Shown here: positions 1-5,309 of the stretch, piece by piece
How the letters are laid out: every line of letters begins with the position of its first letter
How positions within the stretch are numbered: the stretch's first letter is position 1
NCBI GenBank assembly: GCA_947573745.1
Contig: CANPGX010000087.1
Location: forward strand, 1-5,309
Length of the DNA stretch: 5,309 nucleotides
DNA from: an uncultured Erysipelotrichaceae bacterium
GTDB taxonomy: Bacteria; Bacillota_I; Bacilli_A; Erysipelotrichales; Coprobacillaceae
Direction: 5' to 3'
The notes under the pieces: generated by a model
The model's database searches: none
What the model was told of the DNA's origin: nothing
What the model saw: the letters and a program-made list of their open reading frames with translations, nothing else
Made by a program: the position numbers and the translations under genes

Positions 1-1
1 T

Positions 2-139
2 CTGTTTTTGAGTCTTCATATTAGTTATGGTATTGGTACTTTAGTGGGATTAATCAAAATGCCGTGGTTTATTCCAGTATATCGACGTTGTACATCGGCT
101 AAAGAAGTCAAGCAATGTCTTGTAGAAAAAAAGATGTAG
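2..139 (+). CDS. C-terminal end of a probable family-2 glycosyltransferase (partial, 5' end outside window)
   Basis: Frame 2 is open from the window edge to a TAG at 137-139 and gives 45 residues, the C-terminal tail of a longer protein. The fragment contains HISYGIGTLVGLIKMP, then a short basic and charged tail ending in VEKKM. A hydrophobic segment with a YGxGTLxGL pattern near the end is something I associate with the C-terminal tail of GT2 (GT-A fold) enzymes in capsule and wall-glycan clusters, where it lies against or in the membrane. The catalytic domain (DxD and so on) is outside the window, so donor and acceptor sugars cannot be inferred. It ends 10 bases before the lipoprotein start, consistent with one operon. 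That it is the end of a real gene is well supported by frame and spacing; the glycosyltransferase identity is inferred from a short tail. Confidence 0.55.
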   Translation: MFLSLHISYGIGTLVGLIKMPWFIPVYRRCTSAKEVKQCLVEKKM

Positions 140-145
140 AGGTGA
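140..145 (+). promoter_or_regulatory. Ribosome binding site of the lipoprotein gene
   Basis: AGGTGA lies immediately after the stop codon of the upstream gene and 4 bases before the ATG at 150. It supports 150 as the true start: the protein starting there opens with a lipoprotein signal peptide, whereas the ATG at 290 in the other frame has no comparable site. Confidence 0.6.
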
Positions 146-254
146 TTCTATGAAGAAAGTAATTTTGTGGTGTTTATTATGTTGTTTAACAGCATGTATG
201 GCACCTTCCAATCAAGGAAAATCCGTTAAAGGAGATCCCAAATTTGTAGAGGCT

Positions 255-632
255 GGTTATGGCTCTTTTGCATCAACAAAGAGTGATGGATGTGTAGTGA
301 TCACTTTTGCTGGTGTGACCATGAACAACATGAGTTTGTCAATATCTCTGTCAATCAGATTGAAATTGATCCTCGTGATGCCAAAACAAGTACCTTATCA
401 AAGAAAGAATTGGATACTTTTTATGGTCTTTCTTATGAGTCCAATAAGGGAGATTGGAAAAAACAAATGGAAGCATTAGAAAACCTTTGTGTAGGTAGAA
501 AATTGACTTTAGAGCAATTAAAAGAAAGTTATCTAACTGATATTGAAGGAAAAGTGGGTGCTAAAGAAGGCTCTGATTTATCGGCTGCTTGTACAATAGA
601 TTTGACCGATGCTTTAAAAGCCATTGAGGATG
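255..632 (+). repeat. Lipoprotein internal repeat 1
   Basis: This is the first of two homologous protein units in the lipoprotein gene, about residues 36-162 of the frame-corrected product. It includes SKKELDTFYGL, an helical WKKQMEALENL segment, and the end motif GSDLSAACTI. It pairs with 674-1045; the end motifs of the two units are 137 residues apart. The frame change falls inside this unit, near 317. The most conserved DNA is a 15-base identical stretch, AGGCTCTGATTTATC, at 568-582 and 979-993. Confidence 0.65.
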
Positions 633-673
633 CTATCAATCATTTATCTTCTGTAGAAGAAGGTTTTACTGCT

Positions 674-1045
674 TCTTTGGCCCAATACACGACAGTAAAC
701 ACACAAAAAGAAAGTACGGTCACGATTTGCTTTATTGCTAGAGATCACCTCAATAAGATTCGTTATGCGCAATTAGATGAATATGCGATTCGTCAAGATG
801 AAGTTTTTTCGAAAGTCTCACAACCTGAATTGATGCCTATAGAAAGTACCATCGATAAATCCTATGACGAACAAATCGCTTATTTAGAAGACTATATGCT
901 TGATCGTCGTGTGGAAGATATCATTCAGTTAGAAACCTATGATCTTGCAGATGGCAGTAATGTCTCTTTGCCTTTACCAGGCTCTGATTTATCTGTGGGA
1001 TGTACGATCAGTATAGGTCATTATATCAAGGCTTTAGAAAAAATA
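674..1045 (+). repeat. Lipoprotein internal repeat 2
   Basis: This is the second unit, about residues 176-299 of the frame-corrected lipoprotein. STVTICFIARD at its start corresponds to CVVITFAGVD of unit 1, YDEQIAYLEDYMLDRRVEDI to the WKKQMEALENL region, and GSDLSVGCTI to GSDLSAACTI. Identity outside these motifs is low, so the duplication is old and selection has kept the fold rather than the sequence. The unit is intact and in one frame. Confidence 0.65.
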
Positions 1046-1058
1046 AGATAGGGGCAAA

Positions 1059-2558
1059 ATGATGAAGACGATGCGTTCTATGACCAAAGCTATCATTTAT
1101 TTTTTAAATGATGTAAAAATGAACATTGCTTTTTTGGCTATTTGTTCATGCTTAGAATATATCTTTTTTAAACATGATTTTTTAACAGCTACTTTTGTGA
1201 TGGTCATGGTGATATGGGGATATAATATTCTTTTTTCATTGACCAATTGGTCCAAAAATATTGTTTTTTTAATGTTTAACTTCATGTTTTTTCTCTTTCT
1301 TTTAAGTCGTCCTTTTTTAAATATGATCAATTATGGTCAAGTATGGTATTATCCAGAGCAAGCTTATCGTGTAGCAAATGTGATTTTATATTTAAGCTTG
1401 GTGTTACTTTTTATAGGTTATAGATGTCTGGACTATGTTATCCAACAACGGCCACCATACCAGGATCAACCTTCGTCTGGATTAAAAAAATATGGAACCT
1501 ATTTACGTTATGGTGCTTTAGGTCTATTTTTTATTTGTTGGTTATGTAGTATGTATAATGGATTCGATATGATCATGTTTATGAGGGGAAGAACCTATGA
1601 AGATTTTTATACCCAATATCATTCTTCTGTTCCTTTTGTGGTGAATGCATTAGCTCAAGTTATGCCTTACTTTTTATGTTGTTATTTAATGACATTTCCC
1701 TCTAAGATAAAAACTTATATTATTTTGATCATTTATTTATTGAGTGGTTTACCTGATTTTATCATTGGGTCACGGGGAACGATCATGGAAGCAGCTGTAT
1801 TTTGTTTTGTTTATTTTGCCTTGAGGCATTATTTGGAGACAAAGTCTATTCAATGGATTGGAAAATTTGAAAAGTTGATGTTAGTGATTTCTATTCCCGT
1901 TATTATTTTAGGGTTAGGTGCTTATAATTATATTCGTGCTAAGGAAGATGTACCACAAATCAATCCGATGTATTTGATGACTGATTTTTTCTATAAACAA
2001 GGCACTTCGGCAGATACTTTGTGTCAAAGTATTCAACATCAAGAGGCCTTAAGAAACAGCCAACATATCAATTATACTTTTGGAGAAATCATTGATACGA
2101 CGCTTCATGGAACGATTGCACAACGGTTTTTTCATGCGACAGATTTAGGTTCAGGAAATAATTTGACCAAGGCATATACAGGAAATTACGTGACACATCA
2201 TTTATCTTATCTTGTCTTAAAAGATCGTTATCTTGCTGGACAAGGAAGGGGAACGTCCTATGTGATTGAAAATTATATTGATTTTGGTTATGGTGGTGTC
2301 GTGATCTTTAACTTATTATTAGGGATGTATTTATCCTCAATCACGTACTTTATGAAAAAGCATATCTTTATAGCAACCATAGCATTCATTCCGTTAACTA
2401 AAATCTTTGAAATGGCTAGACAACCTTCTATGAGGGCATTCTTATTTTTGTTTACGCCGCATTTTTGGATTGCTGTCATCATGTTGTTATGTACTATATG
2501 TTTGTGTTCAATGATTTTTAATCAGAGAAGGAGATATCGATATGGGAAAATCTATTAA
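1059..2558 (+). CDS. wzy: Wzy-type polysaccharide repeat-unit polymerase
   Basis: This is a 499-residue polytopic membrane protein with about 12 hydrophobic segments (roughly 22-37, 43-62, 66-84, 106-124, 148-165, 192-212, 217-234, 241-257, 272-290, 409-429, 434-451, 460-485). A long polar loop of about 118 residues, 291-408, should face outside. Family-like features are FLLSRPF (79-86), IIGSRG near the end of the seventh segment (235-240), FFYKQGTSADTL in the loop (310-321), and GQGRGTSYVIENYIDFGYGG (394-413). These fit the O-antigen polysaccharide polymerase Wzy / oligosaccharide repeat-unit polymerase family, which joins lipid-linked repeat units after export. Length and topology are typical. 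The adjacent wzx supports the call. GGGG at 1051-1054 overlaps the lipoprotein stop and serves as the binding site. ATG 1059 is 4 bases away and ATG 1062 is 7, so 1062 may be the real start. The linkage formed cannot be predicted because these polymerases diverge strongly. An O-antigen-ligase-like enzyme is the less likely alternative. Confidence 0.85.
   Translation: MMKTMRSMTKAIIYFLNDVKMNIAFLAICSCLEYIFFKHDFLTATFVMVMVIWGYNILFSLTNWSKNIVFLMFNFMFFLFLLSRPFLNMINYGQVWYYPEQAYRVANVILYLSLVLLFIGYRCLDYVIQQRPPYQDQPSSGLKKYGTYLRYGALGLFFICWLCSMYNGFDMIMFMRGRTYEDFYTQYHSSVPFVVNALAQVMPYFLCCYLMTFPSKIKTYIILIIYLLSGLPDFIIGSRGTIMEAAVFCFVYFALRHYLETKSIQWIGKFEKLMLVISIPVIILGLGAYNYIRAKEDVPQINPMYLMTDFFYKQGTSADTLCQSIQHQEALRNSQHINYTFGEIIDTTLHGTIAQRFFHATDLGSGNNLTKAYTGNYVTHHLSYLVLKDRYLAGQGRGTSYVIENYIDFGYGGVVIFNLLLGMYLSSITYFMKKHIFIATIAFIPLTKIFEMARQPSMRAFLFLFTPHFWIAVIMLLCTICLCSMIFNQRRRYRYGKIY
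2526..2533 (+). promoter_or_regulatory. Ribosome binding site of wzx, inside the end of wzy
   Basis: AGAAGGAG lies 8 bases upstream of the ATG at 2542 and is embedded in the last codons of wzy. It fixes the wzx start and implies that wzx is translated in close coupling with wzy. Confidence 0.75.
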
Positions 2559-4014
2559 AAAAAATGCGATTGCCAGCACACTTTTAAAGAGTTTAAATAT
2601 CATTTTTCCCATGATGATTGGTCCTTATCTGGCAAGGGTATTAAGTACGACTTATTATGGTGAATTTAATCGTGCCGCAAGTATTGTTTCTTGGTTTGTA
2701 CCTTTTGCTTCTTTTGGTATTTATAATTATGGGATACGTGCGATTAGTAAAGCTAAAAATGATGAAAAACAACTGAGTTATCTTTTTACTTGTCTGTTTT
2801 TCATAGGTGTTTTTAGTGGTTTGATGACCTCTATCATTTATATTGGTTATGTCTACTTTACAGTCGATGTTTCATTGATGGCGCTGTATCTTGTTTTAGG
2901 GGTTCAGATTTTTACTCAATTCTGTTGTGTGGAATGGATGAATGAAGCTTTTGAAAACTATGGCTTCATCTTAGTAAAGACGTTTTTAATCCGTTTGTTG
3001 AACTTGGTGGCAGTCTTTATTTTTGTCAAAGAAGCTCATGATATCGTACCCTATGCTTGGATTATTTCTTTTGTGAATTTGGCTAACTATTTAGTGAGTT
3101 TTGTCTATGTCAAAAAGAATGTTCATTTTGTCAAGGTGCATTTACCAGACTTAAAGAAGCTCTTAGTACCCTTGATTTCTATGCTTCTTTTAGCGAATTC
3201 CAATATGCTCTATACAGCCTTAGATCGTCTGTTTTTATCGATGCAAAGTCAGGGTGAATATATTACTTATTATACTTTTTCTGTAACGATTACGCAGGTT
3301 ATTACGCAGGTCATCAATTCTATTGTGATTGTCACGATACCACGATTATCCAATTATTTAGGAGAACATCGCGAAAAAGATTACTATGATTTATTAGATA
3401 AATCATCACGTATCTTTTTTATGCTAGGGATCCCTTTGTGTGTAGGACTCGCTTGCTTAGGAAAAAGTGCTATCTTTCTTTATGGTGGGGAAGAATATCT
3501 TCTGGCCAGTACGACCTTATCTATTTTTGGCATTAGGACCTTGCTTTGGTTAGCGGATCAATCGATGAATTATCAGGTCATTTTTCCCTATGGTCATGAA
3601 AGAAAATTAACGGTTATTTATGTGGCTTGTGGATGCATCAATTTACTTTTAGATGGCTTACTTTTTGCTTTTCATATTTATCAACCAGAATATTATGTCA
3701 TCACAACCATGATTTCAGAAATCTTTGTGGTGGGATTGGATATTCGTCTTATTAAAAAGTATATTGATCCTAGAGCGATAACTGTTAATCATCAGTTTTT
3801 TAAATATTTATGGGTATCTTTAACTTTTGTGCCGATTACTATGATGTTTAAATGGGTATGTCATTATCAATACCAATTGAATCTTTCTTTTATCATGACA
3901 ACGTTGGTGATGGTCATCACTTGTGTCATTGTTTATTTTGCTATCTTATTTGGATTAAAAGATACCATCTTATGGGATATCTATGCTAAAATGAAGAAAA
4001 AATGGGCGAAATAA
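2542..4014 (+). CDS. wzx: Wzx-type lipid-linked repeat-unit flippase
   Basis: This 490-residue protein fits the polysaccharide transporter branch of the MATE/MVF (MOP) superfamily. It moves the undecaprenyl-diphosphate-linked repeat unit from the inner to the outer face of the cytoplasmic membrane. Typical features seen in order are SLNIIFPMMIGPYLARVLSTTYYGEFN near the start (residues 17-43), with the IxPYLARVL and YGxFN pattern of the family; NYGIRAISKAKND after the second helix (62-74); VEWMNEAFENYGFI (130-143); DRLFLS (228-233); IPLCVGLACLGKSAIFLYGGEEY in the second half (297-319); and QVIFPYGHERKL (345-356). About 12 to 14 membrane helices are visible, with a basic C-terminus MKKKWAK. Length is normal. 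It overlaps wzy by 17 bases and is followed 12 bases later by the phosphotransferase gene. Nothing looks truncated. Which repeat unit it carries cannot be read from sequence. Confidence 0.93.
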   Translation: MGKSIKKNAIASTLLKSLNIIFPMMIGPYLARVLSTTYYGEFNRAASIVSWFVPFASFGIYNYGIRAISKAKNDEKQLSYLFTCLFFIGVFSGLMTSIIYIGYVYFTVDVSLMALYLVLGVQIFTQFCCVEWMNEAFENYGFILVKTFLIRLLNLVAVFIFVKEAHDIVPYAWIISFVNLANYLVSFVYVKKNVHFVKVHLPDLKKLLVPLISMLLLANSNMLYTALDRLFLSMQSQGEYITYYTFSVTITQVITQVINSIVIVTIPRLSNYLGEHREKDYYDLLDKSSRIFFMLGIPLCVGLACLGKSAIFLYGGEEYLLASTTLSIFGIRTLLWLADQSMNYQVIFPYGHERKLTVIYVACGCINLLLDGLLFAFHIYQPEYYVITTMISEIFVVGLDIRLIKKYIDPRAITVNHQFFKYLWVSLTFVPITMMFKWVCHYQYQLNLSFIMTTLVMVITCVIVYFAILFGLKDTILWDIYAKMKKKWAK

Positions 4015-4020
4015 AGGAGG
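4013..4020 (+). promoter_or_regulatory. Ribosome binding site of the phosphotransferase gene
   Basis: AAAGGAGG, a near-perfect Shine-Dalgarno match, overlaps the wzx stop codon (TAA 4012-4014) and sits 6 bases before the ATG at 4027. It is the strongest site in the window and decides this start. Confidence 0.85.
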
Positions 4021-4026
4021 ATATCA

Positions 4027-5226
4027 ATGAAACGTTTCTTACAAAAATTAGAACATGTCCAATGGAAAGATTACATCCATCTTTTGAAGTTTATATTCGC
4101 TTTTTTGATAGCTAAGATCTATCGATTAAAAAGGAAGAACTTATGGTTGATATGTGAAAATCAATATGAAGCTAGAGATAATGGCTATTGGTTTTTTAAA
4201 TATATGGTAGAACATCATCCTGAGCAAGATGTTGTTTACTGTATTGATCCTTCTTCTGTAGATGCAACTAAAGTCACCTCTTTAGGGCCCGTGATTTCTT
4301 TTGGTTCGTTTAAGCATTGGATTTATTATTTGAGTGCGCAAAGAAATATCAGTTCTCATAAAAACGGTAATCCTAATGCAGCGGTATGTTATTTATTGGA
4401 AATGTATGGACATCTCAATCATCATCGTGTTTTCTTGCAACATGGTGTGATCATGAATGATCTTGAATGGTTATATTATGAAAATACGCATTTTGAAGCT
4501 TTTATGACCAGTGCTAAACCAGAATATGCTTTTATTCAATCGCAATTTGGCTATCCTCAAGGAGCTATTAAGTATACAGGATTGTGTCGTTTTGATCAAT
4601 TACATGATCTTGAAGTTAAAAGAGATCAAATTTTAGTGATGCCAACATGGCGAGAGTGGATCTCACATCCATCCAAACGTTTTCATCATTTAGATGATGT
4701 TCAACATTTTGAAAATACAGAATACTTTCAAAAGTGGTTTTCTTTTTTGAGTCATCCTCGTTTACAAGCATTACTTGAAACTTATCATTTAAATTTAGTC
4801 TTTTACCCTCATCGAGAAATGCAAAAGTACATAGATGCTTTTCGTATAGAGGATCCCCATGTCGTTGTCGCTGACTGGAAAAAATACGATATTCAAGCAT
4901 TATTAAAGGAATCCGTTTTAATGATTACAGACTATTCTAGTGTCTCACTTGATTTTGCTTATATGAAAAAAAATTTAATTTATTATCAATTTGATCATGA
5001 AAAATTTAGATATGCTCAATATGGTGAAGGCTATTTCAGTTATGAAAGAGATGGTTTTGGGCCTGTCGTTTATCAGGAAGAAGATCTATTTTCATGTTTA
5101 GAGCAGATGATCCAACATGATTTTGTGAATGAAAAGATGTATTTAGATCGACATCAAGATTTTTTTGAATTATATGATACAGATAATTGTAAGAGAACCT
5201 ATCAGGCAATAAAGGAAATGAAATAA
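4027..5226 (+). CDS. CDP-glycerol:poly(glycerophosphate) glycerophosphotransferase family protein (TagF/TagB-like)
   Basis: This 399-residue protein matches the Glyphos_transf family (PF04464), which moves glycerol-phosphate or ribitol-phosphate from a CDP-activated donor onto a glycan or teichoic acid chain at the cytoplasmic membrane face. A hydrophobic or amphipathic stretch at 15-32, followed by basic RLKRK, probably attaches it to the membrane. Family motifs in order: FLQHGVIMND (136-145), whose His in the HG pair corresponds to the proposed catalytic base of TagF; TGLCRFDQL (184-192); ILVMPTWR (202-209); FYPHREMQKY (259-268); DYSSVSLDFAYMKKNLIYYQFD (302-323), the donor-binding core; and GYFSYERDGFGPV (335-347). 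It is about the size of one-domain TagB (about 380) and much shorter than TagF of S. epidermidis (about 720), which has an extra N-terminal domain. In a Wzx/Wzy operon it more likely decorates the repeat unit with one polyol-phosphate than builds a long chain. Glycerol versus ribitol cannot be decided here. Confidence 0.88.
   Translation: MKRFLQKLEHVQWKDYIHLLKFIFAFLIAKIYRLKRKNLWLICENQYEARDNGYWFFKYMVEHHPEQDVVYCIDPSSVDATKVTSLGPVISFGSFKHWIYYLSAQRNISSHKNGNPNAAVCYLLEMYGHLNHHRVFLQHGVIMNDLEWLYYENTHFEAFMTSAKPEYAFIQSQFGYPQGAIKYTGLCRFDQLHDLEVKRDQILVMPTWREWISHPSKRFHHLDDVQHFENTEYFQKWFSFLSHPRLQALLETYHLNLVFYPHREMQKYIDAFRIEDPHVVVADWKKYDIQALLKESVLMITDYSSVSLDFAYMKKNLIYYQFDHEKFRYAQYGEGYFSYERDGFGPVVYQEEDLFSCLEQMIQHDFVNEKMYLDRHQDFFELYDTDNCKRTYQAIKEMK
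5211..5217 (+). promoter_or_regulatory. Ribosome binding site of the downstream glycosyltransferase gene
   Basis: AAAGGAA lies within the last codons of the phosphotransferase gene, 10 bases before the ATG at 5228. The following gene therefore starts by re-initiation or coupled translation right after the TAA at 5224-5226. Confidence 0.5.
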
Positions 5227-5227
5227 A

Positions 5228-5309
5228 ATGAAAAAAATGTTAATCGTTGGGATGACCTCTGGTTATGGAGGTAAAGAAAGCTTTATTATGAATGTTTACC
5301 ATGATCTTC
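5228..5309 (+). CDS. N-terminal start of a probable GT4-type glycosyltransferase (partial, 3' end outside window)
   Basis: Only 27 codons are present, giving MKKMLIVGMTSGYGGKESFI and then MNVYHDL. A beta strand followed by GMTSGYGGxESFIMNxY is characteristic of the N-terminus of GT-B fold glycosyltransferases of family GT4 in capsule clusters; the glycine-rich loop lies at the active-site cleft and the following helix carries the ESFIMN pattern. It begins one base after the stop of the phosphotransferase gene, so it belongs to the same operon. It would add a sugar to the repeat unit. The donor domain with the E-x7-E motif is outside the window, so specificity is unknown. Confidence 0.75.
   Translation, partial: MKKMLIVGMTSGYGGKESFIMNVYHDL

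Larger units (their letters stand above)
150..1051 (+). pseudogene. Two-repeat secreted lipoprotein, interrupted by a -1 frame change
   Basis: Two overlapping frames together encode one protein. Frame 150-479 starts MKKVILW and has a lipoprotein signal peptide with lipobox L13-T14-A15-C16, so C16 would be lipidated and the protein anchored outside the membrane. It then runs out of frame to a TAG at 477-479. The remainder is in the frame ending at the TAG of 1049-1051. Restoring one base near 317 gives a continuous protein of about 300 residues. It has two related repeats (about residues 36-162 and 176-299), each with a beta-rich start, an E/Q-rich helix with a (K/D)(K/E)Q(M/I)xxLE pattern, and an end motif GSDLSxxCTI followed by a K-A-(I/L)-E helix. 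I associate this layout with uncharacterised Bacillota lipoproteins distantly like FMN-binding domains; the SGAT flavinylation motif is absent, so flavin binding is not supported. Function is unknown. A polysaccharide operon is an unusual place for it. Frame disruption, sequencing error or ribosomal slippage are all possible. Confidence 0.7.

Noticed and set aside
150..479. A stand-alone 109-residue lipoprotein.
   Set aside because: Only the first 56 residues look natural. The rest is out-of-frame translation of a region that codes sensibly in another frame.
290..1051. A separate gene starting at ATG 290 (253 residues).
   Set aside because: It has no good ribosome site and no signal peptide, and its first nine residues (MCSDHFCWC) look like out-of-frame translation of the lipoprotein start. 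It is better read as the 3' part of the frame-interrupted lipoprotein.
1097..1330. Lysine-rich open frame on the minus strand.
   Set aside because: It is antisense to the hydrophobic start of wzy; T-rich membrane codons read backwards give lysine-rich frames. No ribosome site or family resemblance.
2288..2482. Short open frame on the minus strand.
   Set aside because: It lies wholly antisense within wzy, with no supporting signals.
2534..2543. Perfect 10-base palindrome ATATCGATAT overlapping the wzx start.
   Set aside because: It is short and AT-rich, lies between the ribosome site and start codon, and has no second copy; likely chance rather than an operator.
4616..4900. 94-residue open frame on the minus strand.
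   Set aside because: It is antisense to conserved motifs (PTWR, YPHREM) of the phosphotransferase, which clearly is the coding strand.
1..5309. Internal promoters, terminators, RNA genes, CRISPR arrays or insertion sequences.
   Set aside because: Gaps between genes are at most 12 bases. I saw no GC-rich hairpin with a T-tract, no regularly spaced repeats, no transposase and no tRNA- or riboswitch-like segment.

Overview
The window is a tightly packed, one-directional stretch of a polysaccharide biosynthesis cluster. It is from a low-GC Gram-positive bacterium (Bacillota). The support for this is the AT-rich coding sequence with A/T-ending codons, strong AGGAGG-type ribosome binding sites, a Gram-positive style lipoprotein, and a TagF/TagB-type polyol-phosphate transferase beside a Wzx/Wzy pair. 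A member of the Erysipelotrichia would fit, but this is only an impression and cannot be settled from these bases.

Layout, all on the + strand: (1) 2-139, the last 45 codons of an upstream gene, probably a family-2 glycosyltransferase; (2) 150-1051, a secreted lipoprotein made of two related repeats, split into two reading frames by a -1 frame change; (3) 1059-2558, a Wzy-type repeat-unit polymerase; (4) 2542-4014, a Wzx-type flippase that overlaps wzy by 17 bases; (5) 4027-5226, a single-domain CDP-glycerol/CDP-ribitol glycerophosphotransferase-like protein; (6) 5228 to the window end, the first 27 codons of a probable GT-B (GT4) glycosyltransferase. Intergenic gaps are 1 to 12 bases. There is no room for internal promoters or terminators and I see none, so the genes probably form one operon whose ends lie outside the window.

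Together the genes describe a Wzx/Wzy-dependent capsule or wall-polysaccharide pathway. Glycosyltransferases (the flanking partial genes) and the polyol-phosphate transferase build a lipid-linked repeat unit at the inner face of the membrane. Wzx flips it and Wzy polymerises it outside. The phosphotransferase suggests a glycan carrying glycerol-phosphate or ribitol-phosphate.

The part that stands out is the two-repeat lipoprotein. It is not a standard member of such a cluster and carries an internal duplication. It is either frame-disrupted or, less likely, expressed through ribosomal slippage. No clearly new biological system is evident; the rest is a recognisable polysaccharide cluster.
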